Assembly (NCBI GenBank): GCA_000437515.1
Contig: FR898462.1
Span: 18,039-44,812, forward strand
Source of the DNA: Acidiphilium sp. CAG:727
Lineage (GTDB): Bacteria > Bacillota > Clostridia > Christensenellales > Borkfalkiaceae
DNA length: 26,774 nt
Direction of reading: 5' to 3'
The first letter of the stretch is position 1. Every line of letters begins with the position of its first letter. The notes beneath the pieces are model-generated. The model was given only the letters and a program-made list of their open reading frames with translations, searched no databases and was not told where the DNA came from. This document shows, piece by piece, positions 23,755 to 26,774 of this stretch. Position numbers and translations under genes: made by a program.

Positions 23755-23783
23755 TGACAACTAACTAAAGGGGTATTATAATA
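23755..23783 (+). promoter_or_regulatory. Perfect-consensus promoter of the feo operon
   Basis: TTGACA (23755-23760), 17-nt spacer, TATAAT (23778-23783). The start site would be near 23790, leaving a leader of about 40 nt. A full-consensus promoter on an iron uptake operon implies repression. Confidence 0.85.
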
Positions 23784-23793
23784 AATGCGAAAA

Positions 23794-23809
23794 TGAAATA
23801 AGTTTCATA
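23794..23809. promoter_or_regulatory. Downstream copy of the 16-bp palindrome, candidate operator
   Basis: ATGAAA-TAAG-TTTCAT, with perfect 6-bp arms. It is placed at or just after the predicted feo transcription start, where bound repressor would block initiation. It does not look like a classical Fur box. Confidence 0.55.
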
Positions 23810-23831
23810 TTTCACGTAGAGGAGGCATAAA

Positions 23832-24044
23832 ATGCCGATAGTAATTGCGCCGACGAATACCGAATTGAAAATAGTTCGTATTGCGGCAGACGAAAAGTTA
23901 AAAAAACATCTCGAAAGTTTAGGGATAACCGTAAACGGAAGTATTACGGTGTTGAGTTCCGAAGGCGGTTCTGTCGTCATTAAAATCAAAGACGGACGTA
24001 TCGCTCTCGACGCCGATTTGTCGTCGAAGATTTTCGTGGCTTGA
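23832..24044 (+). CDS. feoA: FeoA domain protein (first copy)
   Basis: This 70-residue SH3-like FeoA protein is a cytoplasmic accessory to the FeoB ferrous iron transporter. The pattern KLKKHLESLGITVNGSITVL (22-41) followed by GGSVVIKIKDGRIALDADLS, ending in IFVA, is the standard FeoA fold. AGAGGAGG gives a strong ribosome site. It is the first gene after the consensus promoter. It is separated from the second feoA by 28 nt. Confidence 0.92.
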   Translation: MPIVIAPTNTELKIVRIAADEKLKKHLESLGITVNGSITVLSSEGGSVVIKIKDGRIALDADLSSKIFVA

Positions 24045-24072
24045 AATTGTAAAAATTTAAGGAGATACATAT

Positions 24073-24306
24073 ATGGAAAAGACACTCGATTTGTTTTCCG
24101 TAGGCGAGGACGGGATAGTTAAATCCGTCGTCGGCGAAGGTAAAATCAAAAGGCGTTTATTCGATATGGGCATCACTCCTGGCGCTGAAATACACATGCG
24201 TAAAAAAGCGCCGCTGGGCGATCCGATCGAGGTAACGTTGCGCGGTTACGAATTAACGCTTCGTAAAACCGAAGCGGTTTGCGTGAAGATGGAGGTTAAA
24301 GATTAA
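24073..24306 (+). CDS. feoA: FeoA domain protein (second copy)
   Basis: This 77-residue FeoA protein differs from the first copy. It has GKIKRRLFDMGITPGAEIHM (23-42), then KAPLGDPIEVTLRGYELTLRKTEAVCV, the commoner FeoA form. AAGGAGA lies upstream of the ATG. The stop codon overlaps the feoB start by one base (TAATG), so the two are translationally coupled. Tandem FeoA proteins are common in Clostridia feo operons; how the two divide the work is not known. Confidence 0.94.
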   Translation: MEKTLDLFSVGEDGIVKSVVGEGKIKRRLFDMGITPGAEIHMRKKAPLGDPIEVTLRGYELTLRKTEAVCVKMEVKD

Positions 24307-26708
24307 TGAAAAGATTTGCGTTAGCCGGTAATCCGAACTGCGGTAAAACGACTTTATTCAACAGTCTGACGGGCTCGACCGCTCACGTCGGTAACTGGCC
24401 CGGCGTTACGGTGGATAAGCGTGACGGCGTATATAAAAAGTGCGCCGAACCTATCGCGATTGTAGACCTTCCCGGCATATATTCGCTTTCGCCTTATACG
24501 CCCGAAGAAGTAATCGCGAGGAACTACGTTCTCGACGAAAAGCCCGATTGCGTAATCAATATAGTAGACGCAACCAACCTCGAACGTAACCTTTATCTTA
24601 CCACTCAACTTCTCGAAATCGACGTTCCGATGGTGGTCGCTTTGAACATGATGGACGCGGTAGAGAAAAACGGTGATAAGATCGACGAAAAAGAACTCGA
24701 ATATAGACTCGGCGTTCCCGTAATCAAGATTTCCGCATTGAAAGAAACGGGTCTTAAAGAACTTATGGAAAAGGCGTACAACGAAAGCAAAAAGATGCGT
24801 AAAGGCTCTTGCGTTCTCGATAATACGCCAATCTCTCATCTCATCGGCGACGTTAAAATCGCTTTGGAAGGTCAGGGCGTCAAGAACCCGCTTTTCCACG
24901 CTGTAAAACTCGTAGAAGAAGACGAAATCGAAGTCAAAATGCATAAAGATACTCTTCCCATGGTCGAAGAGTTCAAAAAGACTTTCGACGACGCCACCTT
25001 CGGCAGCGACTTCGAAGCAATCGTCGCAGATGGAAGATATAAATACATAGCGAAGAATTTCGCCCCCGTACTTAAACGTAAAGATACGGCGAAGTTCAGA
25101 ACGACCAAATCGGATAAAGCGGATAAAACGCTTACTTCGCGTATCTGGGGTATTCCGATATTTCTCGTGATACTTTTCGGGATATTCCATCTTACGTTCT
25201 CCGAAAATCTCTTCTTCCTAAACGGTTTCGGCGAAGGTTGGATGCCGTCGCTTGAAGATATGGGAATGGATACCGAAAAATTCGGAGTTCAATTGCTTGC
25301 CTGTTTCTACGACGGAACGGTGTTCTCGCCGGGGGTTATGATAAATAACCTGTGGAATAATATTATAGTAGAATATTGTTTCGGTTGGCTTATAAATCTC
25401 ATAGACGGAAGCGGAATGTCGGCTTGGGCGATATGTCTTCTTAACGACGGCGTTATCGAAGGTCTTAAAGCGGTTCTTTCGTTCCTTCCCCCGATACTCG
25501 TACTTTTCCTCTTCTTCTCGATTTTGGAAGATTCCGGTTACATGGCGCGTATCGCGTTCATACTTGACAGAGCGTTCAGAAAATTCGGTCTCTCCGGCAG
25601 AGCGTTTATGCCGATGATCATGGGCTTCGGTTGTTCCGTTCCCGCAATGATCAACACGAGAACGCTTGCCGACGATAAAGAAAGAACGGCTACCGTCCGC
25701 GTTATTCCGTTCTTCTCGTGCGGCGCGAAGTTACCTATACTTACTGCCATCGCCGGAGCCATTGCCGGTATGGCGGGTATAGATAACGCCGATTTTATCA
25801 CTTACGCTATGTATCTTCTCGGAATTATCGTAGCAATCTGCTCGGTACTCCTTATGAGAAACACGACTCTTAAAGGCGAAACTCCTCCGTTTATAATGGA
25901 ATTGCCTGCTTACCACGTTCCGCAATTCAAGAACCTTATGGCTCACCTTTGGGATAAAACGAAGCACTTCGTAAAGAAAGCGTTTACGATAATCCTTGCT
26001 TCTACTATCGTTATCTGGGTTCTTTCGTCTTTCTCCACCAGTTGGGAATTCCTTCTTCAGGATGCGGAAGAATTGTTTAAATCGGATGCCGTTAAGTATG
26101 CGGCGTTGGAAGGCGTAGAAGGTCTGGTAAACGTCCGCATGAACGAATCTATTCTCGGTCAGATCGGTATGCTCTTTCAGCCCTTGTTTACTCCGCTCGG
26201 CTTCGGTAGTCAACTTAACCAATACGGTTGGGTATTCGTCGTTGCCGCGGTTGCGGGTCTTATCGCGAAAGAAAACGTTATCGCAACGTTCGGCACGCTT
26301 GCTTCCTGCCTCGTGGTTTCGATGCACGTCAGCCTCGGAAGTACTGCTTCTATCGCGGAGATACTTGCCGATGAAGAAGGTATACTTGCGACTACCGCAA
26401 TGGTTAAAGCCACCGGTATCGACATCCCCGGTCTGCTCGCTTTCATAGCGTTCAATATGACGACTATTCCGTGTTTCGCAGCGGTAGCCACCGCAAAGGC
26501 GGAAATCGGAAACAGAAAGACTTATCACATGACGCTTCTGTTCTGGCTTGCGACTTCGTATATCGTTGCTTCTATGGTATATACCATCGGCGCCTGGTGG
26601 TGGACGCTCTTCATCTGGGCGGCAGTTATCGCGGTTGTAGTATTTGCGGTAGCGTATTGGAACAAGGCGCAGGCGAAAAAACAAAAATCTTTACCGCTTA
26701 ATGCGTAA
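24306..26708 (+). CDS. feoB: FeoB ferrous iron transporter
   Basis: FeoB is the GTPase-coupled Fe2+ uptake permease. The 800-residue protein has an N-terminal G domain with G1 GNPNCGKT (8-15), G2 T35, G3 DLPG (54-57), G4 NMMD (114-117) and G5 SAL (143-145). The helical GDI-like domain runs to about residue 260. The membrane part follows, with the two Gate motifs: GFGCSVPAMINTRTL and SCGAKLPILTAIAGA keep their conserved cysteines. The C-terminus ends in a short basic cytoplasmic tail. GGAGG at 24291-24295 is the ribosome site. Confidence 0.97.
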   Translation: MKRFALAGNPNCGKTTLFNSLTGSTAHVGNWPGVTVDKRDGVYKKCAEPIAIVDLPGIYSLSPYTPEEVIARNYVLDEKPDCVINIVDATNLERNLYLTTQLLEIDVPMVVALNMMDAVEKNGDKIDEKELEYRLGVPVIKISALKETGLKELMEKAYNESKKMRKGSCVLDNTPISHLIGDVKIALEGQGVKNPLFHAVKLVEEDEIEVKMHKDTLPMVEEFKKTFDDATFGSDFEAIVADGRYKYIAKNFAPVLKRKDTAKFRTTKSDKADKTLTSRIWGIPIFLVILFGIFHLTFSENLFFLNGFGEGWMPSLEDMGMDTEKFGVQLLACFYDGTVFSPGVMINNLWNNIIVEYCFGWLINLIDGSGMSAWAICLLNDGVIEGLKAVLSFLPPILVLFLFFSILEDSGYMARIAFILDRAFRKFGLSGRAFMPMIMGFGCSVPAMINTRTLADDKERTATVRVIPFFSCGAKLPILTAIAGAIAGMAGIDNADFITYAMYLLGIIVAICSVLLMRNTTLKGETPPFIMELPAYHVPQFKNLMAHLWDKTKHFVKKAFTIILASTIVIWVLSSFSTSWEFLLQDAEELFKSDAVKYAALEGVEGLVNVRMNESILGQIGMLFQPLFTPLGFGSQLNQYGWVFVVAAVAGLIAKENVIATFGTLASCLVVSMHVSLGSTASIAEILADEEGILATTAMVKATGIDIPGLLAFIAFNMTTIPCFAAVATAKAEIGNRKTYHMTLLFWLATSYIVASMVYTIGAWWWTLFIWAAVIAVVVFAVAYWNKAQAKKQKSLPLNA

Positions 26709-26729
26709 ATCAGAAAAAGGAGTATGCTT

Positions 26730-26774
26730 ATGAAACCGTTGGATATAGTCCTGATAATAGGTTGTGTGGCGGTA
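26730..26774 (+). CDS. Start of a small protein after feoB, probably FeoB-associated (partial)
   Basis: The first 15 codons (MKPLDIVLIIGCVAV) run off the window end. AAAAAGGAG lies 7 nt before the ATG. A short hydrophobic N-terminus directly after feoB fits the FeoB-associated cysteine-rich membrane proteins of Firmicutes. The diagnostic cysteines would be outside the window, so this is inference. Confidence 0.6.
   Translation, partial: MKPLDIVLIIGCVAV

Overview
The window looks like a chromosomal housekeeping segment of a low-to-moderate GC Clostridia-type Firmicute, probably an uncultivated gut lineage. This is an inference from gene order and protein signatures. The run ruvB-queA-tgt-yajC-(TIGR04086-like)-secD-secF-recJ-rel-MBL-hemZ is characteristic of Clostridia. 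Promoters are of the sigma-A type, several genes have strong AGGAGG ribosome sites, and intrinsic terminators are plentiful. I see no phage, IS element, CRISPR array, tRNA or rRNA.

Region 1 (1-6270, plus strand) starts with the 3' end of ruvB (Holliday junction helicase). It then holds the two queuosine tRNA-modification genes queA (frame-disrupted) and tgt, followed by the Sec auxiliary translocon genes yajC, secD and secF, with a small four-helix membrane protein between yajC and secD. Region 2 (6284-12693, plus) is a tightly packed, mostly overlapping set: recJ, a bifunctional (p)ppGpp synthetase/hydrolase, a metallo-beta-lactamase-fold hydrolase and a HemZ-type radical SAM protein. Region 3 (12700-15406, plus) holds rpsO and pnp, each with a structured leader or terminator. 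Region 4 (15427-19435, plus) is a probable operon of uppP, a pyridoxal/pyridoxamine kinase, a MATE exporter and a diacylglycerol-kinase-like lipid kinase gene that carries a premature stop.

Region 5 (19408-22296) has mgtE (minus) divergent from galM (plus). Each ends in a bidirectional terminator shared with its convergent neighbour. Region 6 (22075-26774) has a minus-strand tetR-rsuA-DUF378 cluster divergent from a plus-strand ferrous iron operon: feoA, feoA, feoB and the start of a small FeoB-associated protein that runs off the window.

No wholly new multi-gene system stands out. The observations most worth following are small in scale. A pair of near-identical 16-bp palindromes brackets a perfect-consensus feo promoter. 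Two genes (galM and tetR) have TACAAT exactly 9 nt before an ATG and no ribosome site, as expected for leaderless mRNAs. The yajC terminator hairpin carries the Shine-Dalgarno of the next gene in its 3' arm. In queA, a roughly 30-bp imperfect tandem duplication plus a T9 tract breaks the frame by one base. The lipid kinase has a single nonsense codon. SecF lacks two aspartates common in its family. The two broken genes could be biology or assembly error, and read-level data would decide.
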